NCBI RefSeq assembly: GCF_014805685.1
Contig: NC_060896.1
Span: forward strand, 8,639,889 to 8,703,888
Source: Silurus meridionalis
Lineage: Eukaryota; Chordata; Actinopteri; Siluriformes; Siluridae
DNA: 64,000 bases
Direction: 5' to 3'
The first letter of the stretch is position 1; each line of letters starts with the position of its first letter. The position numbers and the translations under genes were made by a program. Shown one piece after another: positions 1 to 18,477 of this stretch. Under the pieces are notes generated by a model. It was not told the origin of the DNA and did not search any database. It saw nothing but the letters and a program-made list of their open reading frames with translations.

Positions 1-654
1 TTTTAGCTCTCTATTTTACTCACTGGATGAGCTGCTTCACTGCTTCAATGCTGTACACCTATGTTTGTGTTGGGTTTTAATGTTTCATGGTTGCTGCTGG
101 TTTTTAATATTTCATGGGTGGTTTTTTTTTTTGTGTTATTCTACGTATCTCTTTTGTTTTTGTTTTTTCTTTTCTTTTTTGATTAGGTGATACTTATGCT
201 CATTAGCAATAATAATTCTATTCCACTCACGTAATAGATGTTCCTTTGAAAAGCTGTGATGTATTAGGATTGAGCACAGCCTTAAAACGGGCTCGGGTCC
301 CAGTCTGGACGTGTTGCTAAAGCAACAGCTTAGGATGGGAACAGGCAGTGCTGCCAGGACTGCTCCTACTTTACATGCATCGAAGCCCTGCATGCTCTAT
401 TGAGTCCTTAGATAAAGGGTCAGAGCAGGAACTCTAATCTTACTGCTTTCAAACAATATTTTCTCAAGTTCTGTCAAAGCACAGCCTGTGTTGGATGACA
501 TGAAGTGTTTAGATGTGTAAGGTCTATATTTTTGGTCTGTCACTGCCAATGAAATCAACAGATGAATAAGAAAAGCCAATGCGAGATATTCGGACTTTCA
601 TTCTGATGAAGATTTTCTGTATTTGAGATTAAAAGTATTTTTATGCTATTGCAG
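1..654 (+). other. srgap1 intron, left edge
   Basis: AT-rich DNA upstream of the SH3 exon, ending in the acceptor TTGCAG at 649-654. It has short poly-T runs at 121-132 and 150-180. No exon, repeat family or RNA gene is recognised in it. Confidence 0.6.
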
Positions 655-3600
655 AGGGCGAACCAATTGAAGCAATTGCCAAGTTCGACTACGTGGGCCG
701 CTCTTCACGTGAGCTGTCATTCAAGAAAGGTGCGTCGTTGCTGCTGTACCAGCGTGCTTCGGACGACTGGTGGGAGGGCAGACATAATGGCATTGATGGC
801 TTGGTGCCTCATCAGTACATCGTAGTGCAAGATATGTGAGTATGGCTTATGTTAGCTTATAGAGATAAATTACTTCTACATCTGTTCCCCAATCCATGGC
901 AAATCCAGTGGTTTTTTTTTTTACCTCTACATCTGACCCTAATTAACAGTAACCCTTCAAGTGCTTAATGGTTTAAAATCATCTTTAGGATTTAAACAAT
1001 TAGTCTTTGTGTCAGAGTTTCTTTGATGGCATAATACTTTTTTTTACTTCTATTGAATTAGAAACACCATGAGTGATTGTGAGTCCATTACATTTTTCCC
1101 TTCACTTGAACTAGGAAACCCAAACCTGGTCCAGCACGACAATACACCTGTGTACAAAGCAAGTTTCATAAAGACTGATCTTGAGTGGCCTGTTATAGAG
1201 CTCTGACCTCAACCCTATTGAACATGTTTGGAATTGATTGAAACGCTGACTGCACCCCAGACCTCCTTTCCTTACATCAGTATCTGAATTTAACCTTCAG
1301 CACAACTATACACAAGCACACTCACTCACAAAATCTAGTGTAACAGAAGATTTGAGGTTAATGTAAAAGCATATGGGGAAAAAATATAAAATGGGATGTT
1401 TACAAAGAAACGTATGGTCAGGTGTCCACAAACGTTTGTCCCTACAGTGTATGTAAAAGAGGGCAGATAACACTTTCCTCATGTGTTGAGTCTGCCTGTA
1501 AAACAGATTGAGCTGCAGTCTAAAAAGGTGCAGTGTCTATGAGGATGCATGATTTTTCCAGCCCTTTCCCTGTTTAGTAGCTGTTGTGTGAGGGAATGCT
1601 AAATGATGCAATTCAATTAAAAAAAGGTTGTGTAGACTTTTTATCTACTATATAGTATGATTTAGTAAATTAGCTAGTCTTTTTTGTTTAGATTGAGACT
1701 TCCAGGTTTAATCTGCACACCTACTTGTAACTTCCTCAGTCAGTGCTCTTAGTAAGACTTTAAGCTTTCCAGGGTCTGGGAGTGATCCAAATTGGCAAGT
1801 GACGGTTTTCCGTCAGTTACACTCCATGGGATTACTCAGCACAAACCCCCTACTGGCTGTCCTCCCCTGCTTTGCTCATCTTGGCAGTAGTTGAACTGCT
1901 TTTGTCATCCCTGTTTTTACTCTCCTATGAACTCTTCCTTTAACAAATTCTACACTCATGACAAACACTGTCTGGGCAACTTGTGCAGCACAGTTGTGGA
2001 GAGCACGTCTCAACGACATACTGCCTGAGTAATGCCTGATCCTGAGGAAAGCCATATCTGTTGAAAATGACCTTGGGGGTGAGAGAATTTATAGTCCAGC
2101 ACAGGGAAGGAGGGAGTTGAAGGTGCAGAGGCAGACAGTGTCAGGCGTTCTGTCCTGTAGAGAGACGGTTGGAGAGAGAGGAAATCTGCAGGACAGCTCC
2201 CACACAGGCAGGATTTCCTCCGTACGTTCAGAGCCAGGACTGAGCTCAATTCAAATCTCATATGTAGCGTATCACTGATTTAGTGTGCTAAATACACGCC
2301 TACTTATGTTGTGGTGTTTATATTCTGATGATTATCACTTTTGGGCAGTTTTTTATTGTAGGTTTTGTATGTGTCGCGTTAACCTGTAATACATTTTCTA
2401 GGTTTAGGCAGGGCAGCATGTAAGACCAGACAGCAGGCTTCCGGTATATAACGATGAAGCAGAGTTTTGATTGTCCTTCTATGTGTTGTGTCACAGGGAT
2501 GATACCTTCTCCGACACTCTGAGTCAGAAGGCAGACAGCGAGGCGAGCAGTGGACATGGAGGAGATGAGAAGTGCTCCAGCAGAGATCTAACTTCTCCTA
2601 CAGACAGACCAGACACATACATCAGCAGGTGAGACACTAAAACCCTTTCCACAATAATGATAATTATATACCACAGATACTGATGTGGCAATGGATCTCC
2701 ATCTCTCAATACATCAGCCTTCCACTGTATTATTATTATATTATATTTGTATTAATATACAATGTTTATACAAACATTTAATACAATGTTCCTTATATCT
2801 CAACAAGCCATTAATATAAATATAATGTAAAAAAAAAAAATCACAAACAATACATAACACTCACCAAAGCAACAGCCCAGGATGTGCTTCCTCTCGCCTC
2901 ACCTACCCCACCCGACTGTATATCCTTATATTCTTGGAATCTCATACAGTCAGAGTCCAATAACAAGCATATAGTTATCAGTATTACCTGCTTTTTTAAA
3001 CATGCACTGAATTCAGCTTTTCATGTTTAATGTGTTTCAAATAATTTAGAGACCAGGACACATTAATAATCTATATTTCTACAGTCAGTCTTTTTCTTCA
3101 TTCTCTCCGTCCAATGAAAAAAATCGCCTCCTCACTTCTAAATCATTTGTTGCATTTGTCTTAATCTCGTCCTCCCTTAGAGCACAGCGAAGAACACGCT
3201 GTACTTCCTTCCAAAAACAAAAGCCTGCCGCACAAATAATGATAGCGATCAAATCATAACATATTTAGTTTAATAGAGTGATTGTTGGTAGACTCAGCAA
3301 TGAAAGTCATTTAGAATGTGCTGCATATCTGAACGACTTGACGGCTGCTACTACTTTAGATAGCGTAGTCTGCAATGTTGTTAATGTGAGTTATTGCAGA
3401 AATCATCTGTTTAAGATGATTAGTTTTTGTGTTTTTAAAGGTCAGAGCTTATTTCTTCTGAATTCTCAGTTGAATTGAAATGCTATGGCTGTTCGTTGAG
3501 ATTATATGCAGTGTAGAGCGCACTCTGCTGGTCATAGTGTGCACTAAAATAATAATTAGGTTAATTAATTATATACAAAAAAAAAAAAATATGAGAAGTA

Positions 3601-5395
3601 AATATGTCATGCATTTTTGATTAGCTCACTTTTAAATTCAGGGTCTTGTACATTAAAAGACTCCAGAAAGAAGCATATGAGTTCAGGTGACAATATCGTC
3701 TATCCGTGTGTAAATGAGAACGAGGATTGGTTTGCTTTACCTGATGCAACTTAGTATGTATTTGTGTATATTTGTTTTTTGTGCCTGATGGAGTTATGCT
3801 TAATTATGCTAATTATTTTAATAATATGCAGAAACTGGTCACTTGTTAATAATTTAAAAAAGTTACTTTATTATGCAGAAGTAAATGCAAAAATCATGGT
3901 TTTTTTATTATGTTTTGTGGTGCTTAGTCTGGAACATCTTGACCTCTGTGACCATGATTTATATTGTGTACCACATGCCAGACTGGGTTCAAACAAAGAT
4001 AATGAGCAAGAGTGCTCATCTGAAGGTTACACACAAAGGGAGAAGGCTGCGAAAACCATAAAATACAAAATAAATATATAATTTTTTCTTACTTTCCCCA
4101 GTAGTCGCCACAGGAAGAGAAGTGACCCTCCGAATCGCAAGCCTCCAGCGCGCCCCAACGATGCCCACTGCATGGTCCATCCATCCCATGGGAGTCATGG
4201 GAACCACAGTACTCATGGCAACCCGGCCCTCGGCTCACCTGTTCTTAGCCATTACAGCCCCCGTGAGGTGGTGCGTGGCAGAGGACCAGTGGTCACAGAC
4301 AGCCCAGAAAGACGCAGACGCACGGGCCACAGCGGCCTCACGGGTCACAGCAGCCTCACGAACATCAGCCGTCACGAGTCCCTGAAGAAGACCGAGAGCC
4401 CTCCTATCCGTAGATCCACTTCTTCAGGCCAGTACATGGCTAGGGGTCTGGACCCAGAAAGCATCGCACAGGTCAGCGAGCGGCGGCGGCCCTCACACCA
4501 CGCCCTGTAACACAGTCAGTGACTGCCTCTTGCTCCTAACTCTCACGTCCTCTTCAAATATTCTGGTTTTCAGACGAATAGATTTAGAAGTTTCTCCAGT
4601 TATACAAAAGTGTTTATGAGTGAACTTCAACTTCTAAAAGGTCATCATGATTTGACCTTCACCTTGACTTCCAGTACGATGCAGAATCTTAGATGCTTTA
4701 TTATTTATGCTACATACATTTTCATGACTGGATTTTATATAGGTTTATGCTGTAATGCTTTTTTAATAAGTAGAAGTCAACAGTAACAAAACCTGATAGA
4801 AAAAGATTTGATATTTAAATGCTGTAAAATGGTAACAAAATGTTTTTTATTGTTTCAGACTAAAATGAGCAGTGGCACATTATTATGCTGTCATGCATTA
4901 TACATTTGATGAATTTGAATTGTAACATAAATGTCATGTATTCAGAGCCCATTCTGTACAATATAGAATGAGGGTTATTTCGCTAAAACATTCAGAAATC
5001 ACTTGTTTTGATGGGCACTTGTAGTGAGGTTTGTACCAAAAGACATAATGATCAAACTTCTAATCCCAGTTAATTAAAAACGGCATTAAAATCAGGCACA
5101 AAATGGAAAAATGTAATATCAATTCAATGAGTTCAGCGTTATTCTTCAGTTGGTGGTATCTGATGCCATGGATTTCTTTTGATTTTCTGCTTCAAAAAAG
5201 TTTGTTGAATGTAGCTGGTAGTGTTTGACAGGCAGTAGGGGGCGTGGTGTCTGTCAAGTCATGCTGTATAATAAGCTCTGCCTGGGCTCTTATTAGCATC
5301 TCAGTAATGAGAAAGAAATGGTGCTGATAACATTGTCAGGCTCCCACAGCAGCAGCTAATGACAGCGGCACAATTCAGTGAGAGAACAAACGCGA

Positions 5396-5430
<35 letters not shown>

Positions 5431-6304
5431 AACACACACACACACAACAGGGTAAGTGGTAGCTTAGTGGTTAAGGTGTTGGACTTTGGATACATACAAA
5501 ATACATACCAATAGTTTTTCTGGGTTGAGTTTTCTGGAGCAGCTGAGAAAGTCATTATACAGTACGAGAGCGCCCTCTAGAGGCCTCTACATTCACGTTA
5601 GTTCATAGTGCATTGACTAAAATTAAAATCTGTTACAATTTTATCAGATAAGATCAAAATGAACCTAATTTAAAAACTTAGTAATAAATATCAAGGTTAA
5701 AAAATAAACAATACTTCTAAAGCTTTTTTTTTTTTTACTTCAGTTGATGTTACAAGTGGAAACTTATTGTAAAGTATTACCATTTCACATATATCCAAAC
5801 AGTCATGTTAAAAAAAAGGCATCTCTAAATGTCTTCACAAAGGCCAGAGCATTTAAATTATTATTTTTTTGCTCTTGTCAATATACCTTGTCACTGTATC
5901 TGAATTTATTATATTTGCTCATTCCCTCTTTCCCCTGTCTCTTTCACTAGGACATTGAGGAGACGATGAACACGGCTCTAAACGAGCTGCGTGAGCTTGA
6001 GAGACAGAGCTCAGCGAAGCACGCCCCTGACGTGGTGCTGGACACACTGGAGCAGATGAAGAACTCTCCGTCTACAGCGGGCAACTCTGCCGAGTCTCTG
6101 AATCGTCACCCACTGCGTCGCAGCACCAGCTCCACCAGCGACGCCATGACGACGTTCAAACCTGCCGTAGCCCCAAGAATGGGAGTCCAGCTTAAACCTC
6201 CTGCTCTTCGTCCCAAACCCATGGTGGCGCTTCCTAAGGGGGGTACAGCTCAAGCTACGGCATCACCGCCCCAGGATCCTCTTGACAAATCATGCACCAT
6301 GTGA
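655..6304 (+). CDS. srgap1: srGAP family gene (best fit srgap1), 3' four coding exons, partial
   Basis: SLIT-ROBO Rho GTPase-activating proteins are cytoplasmic adaptors with F-BAR, RhoGAP and SH3 domains that act on actin and membranes in neuronal migration. Only the 3' part is here. Exons read from splice sites and frame: 655-835, 2497-2628, 4102-4471 and 5951-6304, with junction phases consistent throughout and stop TGA at 6302-6304. The first exon encodes a complete SH3 domain: the AKFDY start, the DDWWEG tryptophan pair and the GLVPHQYI end are all visible. The next two exons give a Ser/Arg/His-rich low-complexity tail. The last exon carries [19 protein letters not shown], a conserved srGAP C-terminal block, then a proline/lysine-rich stretch ending DKSCTM. 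From memory, the [14 protein letters not shown] tail and the DKSCTM end fit SRGAP1 better than SRGAP2 or SRGAP3, but the paralogue call is an inference. F-BAR and RhoGAP exons lie to the left, outside the window. Confidence 0.85.
836..2496 (+). other. srgap1 intron after the SH3 exon
   Basis: Intron with donor GTGAGT at 836 and acceptor TCACAG ending at 2496. It holds a Tc1/mariner-like remnant (listed separately). The rest, including the 1740-2270 stretch, shows no coding signal. Confidence 0.6.
1065..1452. mobile_element. Tc1/mariner-like DNA transposon remnant
   Basis: Contains GAACTAGGAAACCCAAACCT, then text resembling a degraded transposase end (ATTGAACATGTTTGGAATT), and ends in GGTCAGGTGTCCACAAACG followed by CAGTGTA. 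This is the arrangement of a very common teleost Tc1-like element whose inverted terminal repeat reads as a 'gtcaggtgtccaca' end. The same motifs recur at 18271-18475 and 19840-20013. The left end is missing or degraded. The family assignment is from memory. Confidence 0.6.
2629..4101 (+). other. srgap1 intron
   Basis: Donor GTGAGA at 2629 and acceptor CCCCAG ending at 4101. AT-rich, with A-runs at 2829-2841 and 3578-3590. The short open frames here have no recognisable domain, and nothing else is seen. Confidence 0.6.
5396..5446. repeat. (CA)n microsatellite
   Basis: Slightly interrupted CA dinucleotide run in the last srgap1 intron. Confidence 0.9.
5450..5492 (+). repeat. tRNA-SINE head-like fragment
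   Basis: GTAGCTTAGTGGTTAAGGTG followed by TTGGAC resembles the A-box half of the tRNA-derived SINEs common in fish. It matches the reverse complement of the longer piece at 16744-16850 (TAGCTTAGAGGTTAAGG). No B-box half follows, so it is a truncated copy and not a tRNA gene. Confidence 0.4.
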
Positions 6305-6472
6305 GCCAATCGCAGCTCAGCGATGGGAGTTTAATATTGATTTGAACAGATTGCTTTATAACTGTTACTTCTTCACAGTTTACATTTGGACTAGATTGAA
6401 GATCCCACTGTTCCTCTGTTCCATTGCTATAGACAGAACAAGTGCTGAGTATCAGCCCAGAGGGATGTTTAA

Positions 6473-6476
<4 letters not shown>

Positions 6477-6547
<71 letters not shown>
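6477..6547. repeat. (TA)n microsatellite
   Basis: About 34 uninterrupted TA units in the srgap1 3'UTR. It is self-complementary and could fold into a cruciform or an RNA hairpin. Confidence 0.95.
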
Positions 6548-6549
<2 letters not shown>

Positions 6550-8044
6550 CTAATAATTTCCCAGGTCAATAATAAACTGTAACAGACAGCAGGACTTTGT
6601 TTAAACACGTTTTACCTGCTTAAAGTTTTTTTTAATAGTTTTTCTTTCTGCATTGAAATGTGAACCATTCTACTGTGTGGTCTGCATTAAAGGCCACTCT
6701 TCAATCCAGTTGAGGTGCGGTCATGACATGTAGAAATCCGTTCACGTGGCGTGCGTCTGATGCGTTTCCTTGCATGTATATAGACCAGGATAATTTCTAA
6801 TGTAATCCTCAGTATGAATAGATAAGGAAACTATAACTAGGTCAAGCAACTGTATTATAAAAAGAAAGCAACAAATCACAAAGGCTTCCTGCGTGGTTAG
6901 AAACATTTGTTCTAATAGTTTACATCTAGTAGGGAAATGCTAAATGTGAACAGGAACAAAGCAGGGTTTATATTGTTTCTTTGTTTACAGCCTCAGGATT
7001 GTGTAAAATTTTCGTTTCTTTTGCCTCAAACGGACGTGAACTAATCAGTTATTAAGCAATGAATGTGGTTTACTGGTAACTAAGCAGCACTGCCACATGA
7101 AAAACTAACCCTAGTCTCTGGTGGTGTCTCAAAAAGCAAATCAAAACGCTGCTAATTCCTTGTTCTGAAAAGCAGTTGCAATTTTTTTTTTAGACCAAGA
7201 GAAGTAGTGTATGCAAGGCTTTACTTTTAATATTATATTTTTGATAGTAACACTAGTAATATGTACTGTATATACACAATTACCACCAATTAACGCAGAA
7301 TAATTCGACTACGTTTTATTTAATATTTTTTATTTAGTACATCCAATAATATCACTATCACCATGACTCAAATATAGAACAGTAGAGCAGTGAGTACAAA
7401 TGAGGAAGGATTTCACTTTTATGGACCTTTTTGCTATTACTAGACAAAAACCCTGTGTATTTCTGAACAGCTAATCAGAATTAGTTTGTTATAATCACAT
7501 GTTTCTTACATATTCACTGACTCCACTCTATAATAATCCACACCACTGCTCTTACAGACGGTACAAAACTTTGTTGTTCAAAGATCACTAATCCCTCCGA
7601 TATTTTAAATATAGAGCATGAACCTTAATAGTTTTCAGTCACGATATGCAAAGAGCGTTTGTTTTTTTATTAAGTCTTAAAGATTCAAGGCAATATTTCT
7701 GTAATTTTACCAAACAAAGGCATGAAAGCCAATAGCCATGGACTCTCTTGACTGTTACTATAAAATATAAATGTGATCATCCTTATGAAGTATGAGGTCC
7801 AATCTGCCTTAGTCTGTGCTTTAGATCAGTGAACTGCCTAATATTTAAATAACACGTAAATGCTCTCAGCATCCTAGAAACATTGTTAGCTATGAAATCA
7901 GTTTTATCATTTAGAGTTTGATGTAAATGTGCTGCAGCTGGTCCCAGTTGTACAGAATAAATATAACGTAGACATTTGCAAATTGGGCAAATTTTACTTA
8001 TAGTAATGTTTTAAAAATGTACAATATAGGCAAATGGGACAGAA

Positions 8045-8046
<2 letters not shown>

Positions 8047-8104
<58 letters not shown>
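8047..8104. repeat. (GT)n microsatellite
   Basis: About 29 GT units inside the presumed srgap1 3'UTR. Confidence 0.95.
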
Positions 8105-8110
<6 letters not shown>

Positions 8111-10039
8111 TATATTAATAATTCTAAATCATATGCTTATACTGAAATTTAATCCAGAACAATGGGCCATCTGTTGAAGCAGTGTGCCAGGAAGTGAGTA
8201 ACACTTGTTTCTAATGTTATGTATTTTAAGTCTGATTATTTTTCCTTTTGAATGACTAACTGTTAAATTGTAACAATAATATTTTAATGTAGATTCTCTC
8301 TCTCTCTCTCTGTGTTTTTGTTTTTTTTGTAATAAAGTGTACAGTGCATTGCAGACCGAATATGCTTTATTCGAGAGTGTATTTGTTTCAGTGTTTATTC
8401 CTGGATTTCTCCCTCCACAGGTGTACAGTAACAGACTGCTGTTATATCAGTGTGGCAATGTTCATTTGTAGTATGGACTTGTGAAAGTGCCTTTAAAAAC
8501 AGCCGTTTTAGAGGAGCTTCAAGCCAGTGTCCTCTGTGCTGTCACACTCATCTTTCATCCCAGTGCAGGACATATAGGAAAAGACAGTGACCAGTTGAAT
8601 AAATTTGATAAATATACTGCTTATTCATTGTGACATTGCACTTTCATGTATAAGACTGTATATATGGCATGCAACATCCTAACAAGTTATGGAGCTGTTT
8701 TTGTTGGGGTTTTTGTTTTATTTTCATTTGAGCTGAGGCACTGCTCTGGATCATGTCTTTCTAATAAAGAACATAGTTTGATCAGCAGGTTGTCGTCTTG
8801 TGTGGTTATACATGCTTAATAGACCATTTGGAATTAGGTTATATGCAATATGAGGCATACTAGACGTCATAAAGAATGAAACAAAATGCAAAAGACTTTC
8901 GCAAGTTGAAATCTTAAAAATCTATAGACTCATTGTCATGTTGGAATTGAAATATTCATCTAAATGCAGATATCTGACAAACTGCAACCACCAGCTATTT
9001 AATAAATTTGGCACAAATCATTATAGTCATGTTAACAAGCTTTTCATATCCTCCTCTGTAACAGAAGCCATAGAGGATGTTCCTGGATAGTATGATTTGT
9101 GTTGCTTTATTTACTGACTTTTCAGTATGTACTGTGATGAAGACATTCTCAGTCCTCCTCTATTCCAAAGTAAACATCACTAAATCAAAGGTTGTACTGT
9201 GTCTCAGCTCTTAGGGTTAGGTAATGTAACATTGGTAAATAAATAACTTTTTTATAATTTTGTATATAATATAATAACCAACTGTAAAGCAGTCAAGGGG
9301 TCTTTTCAAAAGTCATTCACATAACACAGGATTCCTTTTCTCTTAAAGACCTTGGCCTTGTACAGTTTTGGCCTCAGAATAATTTATTTGAAAAACAAAA
9401 TGGTGCTGCATATTTTACTTCATGTGATGGCACATTTGTTACACTATAATACACTCCTTGTACATATTCCAATTGTCAATGAACTGAACTTGTGAAATTG
9501 GGTCCAGCATCGGACATTTGCCTTATCGCTTTCTTTTACTTTTCACTGCCTCACATCTAAAACAATAGCCTTCCCACTCACTGATATATGCTAGAGATTA
9601 AATAGTAAAATACCGTTTATCAATAGTGTTATATTAGAAAGACATCAGAAAATGACATTTAGATGTAACACATCACACTGAAGCATGTGAGGAATGGGAT
9701 TTTTCTTTCTGCTCCAGCTGAAATGACTTTATATTGATCAAATAAAATCTAGCATTTGGTTGACTAATGAGATTCAGTCTCCCCAGGCTTCAACATCCAG
9801 CAGGTGGCCCTGTATCACTGCTTTCTCCAGATGTTATTCCAGCAGTGTCGACATTGTTTCTAATAGTAAACAGGAGCCCAAAACACCCTATGGTTCTCAA
9901 ATTTTGTAAATACTTTTCTTTGATTTAAAAAAATTAATTCAATACAATAAATGATGATAATATATACTTGCGCAATAAATATATAATTTGTTTTTATTAA
10001 AATAAAATCTATAGGAGATTTAGTAAAAAGCTCAGGTTT

Positions 10040-10064
10040 TTCTATCTATCTATCTATCTATCTA

Positions 10065-10110
<46 letters not shown>
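10040..10110. repeat. (TATC)n(TGTC)n microsatellite
   Basis: About six TATC units pass directly into about eleven TGTC units. It is the same motif pair, in reverse complement, as the larger array at 11157-11502. Confidence 0.9.
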
Positions 10111-10111
<1 letters not shown>

Positions 10112-10386
10112 CATGAAACGTGGCTCCATTATTAACTGAAAAAATACAGATTGTGAATTCTGAAGTCAAATTAATTATATCCCTAGTATAAACAAGCCTG
10201 TATCCCAAATATCTACGATGTAGTGCACTTATTTTTAAGAATGTTTATTTGGGATTAAGCCTCAGTGCCAGTGCACTTCCTCTAGGTTTCGTTTCCTGAA
10301 AAATCCACTCCTGTGAGAGCGCTCTTGGTTGCCAGATTGCTCTGCAAAAGCCAACTCAGACTTTTTCTATTTATTTGTCTTACTGT

Positions 10387-11101
10387 AAGAGGGTAATGGA
10401 CGAAGTACACAAGCCATGCACTTGAGTTAAAGTAGAGATACAGTAGGTAAAATATAACAGTAAATGTTGCTCCCTTTAAACTTTGACTTGAGTGAAGGTA
10501 CAAAAGTATTTACTTTCAAATGTACTTAATATCCAAAGTACTATGATTTATTATGACTATAATGACTTAATCAACTCAGTTTATGTGGAAAGACTCTGTT
10601 TCTCTGAGCAAACTAATCTATTAATAAAATGATATTAATGTCAAACACTGATATCTAATAAAATTATCATGTACCCTAAACGTTCTTTCCAACTATTTCT
10701 ATATCGCTCAAACAAGGCCACGAGTGTTGTGGCAAGTTCGAGTCAGGAGTTTCTTCCATCATTTCTTCCTCTCAAAGTCTTCTTACTGTTGAATTGTCGC
10801 TGAACTGTATGTTAGTGATAAGTAGAAACCACCAAGCGCCAATCAAAACAAGTTAAACACAAGAGTGTGCGCTGATTGGTTCACCCTGATTGGTGGCTTG
10901 CTGCGTGTTTGAACAGTTAAACGCTCATGAACAAAAAGGAATGACTGATTTAGCAAAATGTAGTTGAATAAAATGTTAAAAATATTTGACTTTGAAATGT
11001 AGTGAAGTTAAATACGTCAGTAAAGTACAGATATGCAAAAAAAAAAAGCTACTCAAGTATAGAAACAAATTACATTAACTTTGTTACTGTCCACCACTAC
11101 C
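10387..11101. mobile_element. Non-autonomous DNA transposon with terminal inverted repeats
   Basis: The right end reads CTTTGTTACTGTCCACCACT. The left end begins GAGGGTAATGGACGAAGTAC, which is close to the reverse complement of the right end. Just inside both ends are 'cttgagt...aagta' subterminal repeats. This layout matches a high-copy teleost repeat. No transposase frame is present between the ends, so it would have depended on another element for movement. The name of the superfamily is not certain. Confidence 0.55.
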
Positions 11102-11156
11102 TTAAGATTAAAATACAATTCTAGATTTAGTTGATGAATGAAGTCAGACTATTACA

Positions 11157-11186
11157 GAGACAGACGGACGGACGGACGGGCGGACG

Positions 11187-11230
<44 letters not shown>

Positions 11231-11244
11231 GGCAGATAGATAGA

Positions 11245-11338
<94 letters not shown>

Positions 11339-11341
11339 TAA

Positions 11342-11418
<77 letters not shown>

Positions 11419-11435
11419 GAGAGAAAGAGAGAGAG

Positions 11436-11502
<67 letters not shown>
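11157..11502. repeat. Compound GACA/GGAC/GATA/GA array (Bkm-like)
   Basis: About 345 bases of GGAC and GACA tetramers, then alternating blocks of GATA tetramers and GA dinucleotides. GATA/GACA arrays are known as Bkm-type repeats. The long serine/tyrosine/leucine open frame on the minus strand is produced by the array and is not a gene. Confidence 0.95.
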
Positions 11503-11762
11503 ACTTTATTGTACACAGCAGTGCAAATTGACAATAGCAGATAAATATGAAAATATTTGTACAACAAATAAATATAAAGACTCTTAGAAGTGCAAACTAG
11601 CAGCAGCTGTTAAATAAGTATACATATAAAGAAATAAGAGAACTATAATAATTGAGCGATTGAGGTGTAAACATTGCATACAATCTGGCAACCCTCGTAC
11701 AAACGCTGTAGAAGTGTGCTGTAGTTAAAGACAGACACACTGTACACTTCCTACTCAACACA

Positions 11763-17933
<6,171 letters not shown>

Positions 17934-18477
17934 TTATCCGTGGAGAATCATATTATATTAGATTTTTTAGAGTATTAAGCACATGTAATGAAGGAATCAA
18001 TGATGAATATTCAATTACAATATGTTTGGTGTTACAGCTGCAATATTACACTTACACTATAATAGATGTGTGAAGGATGTGATCTGATTTAAAAGCAGGA
18101 CATGAGGAATTTGTTCTGTAAAGATGAAGGAAGATGTTTGGTTTAGTCAGTAAATATTACTATATGTATTTTTCTTGTGGGGATGATGAGCCAGTGCAAC
18201 AAAGACACTATGGATTGTGCCATAAACTTGGTTTCTTTAGTTAATTTTTTGTTGCCTTGGGAGGTTTACTCTACACTATATAGACAAAAAATCGAACACC
18301 TGACTTTCCCAGCCATGAATGTTTTTTTTCTCGAACTGTTGCCAGGCATACAATTGATAAGCTGTCTTTGGATGTGATAACATTACATTTTTCTTTCACT
18401 TGAACTAGGAAACCCAAACCTGTTCCAGTATGACAGTGGCCCTGTGTACAACGCTAGCTCCAATAATATATGGTTAA

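Larger units (their letters stand above)
4472..5950 (+). other. srgap1 last intron
   Basis: Donor GTCAGC at 4472 and acceptor CACTAG ending at 5950. It carries a (CA)n run at 5396-5446 and a short SINE-head-like piece at 5450-5492. No other structure is recognised. Confidence 0.6.
6305..8790 (+). other. srgap1: srgap1 3'UTR with probable polyadenylation site
   Basis: The stretch after the srgap1 stop has no coding signal. It is AT-rich and contains a (TA)n run at 6477-6547, a (GT)n run at 8047-8104 and a short CT run near 8295. AATAAA hexamers occur at 8331-8336 and 8763-8768. The second is followed at 8789-8810 by a GT-rich segment of the kind used as a downstream element, so the transcript probably ends near 8785-8790. 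An earlier AATAAA near 6571, just after the TA run, could give a short isoform. The extent is inferred, since no transcript data are available. Confidence 0.5.
8791..11762. other. Intergenic region between srgap1 and PARP12-like gene A
   Basis: No coding exon is recognised. It contains a TATC/TGTC microsatellite (10040-10110), a TIR-type element (10387-11101) and a large compound GACA/GATA array (11157-11502). The 260 bases after the array are the only simple-repeat-free candidate promoter for gene A. Confidence 0.6.

Noticed and set aside
4122..4385. Alternative + frame over the srgap1 exon 4102-4471
   Set aside because: It is out of phase with both neighbouring exons. The other frame joins the SH3 and C-terminal exons without a break.
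11127..11567. Long minus-strand open frame rich in Ser, Tyr, Ile and Leu
   Set aside because: Entirely produced by the GATA/GACA/GA array; no start context or domain.
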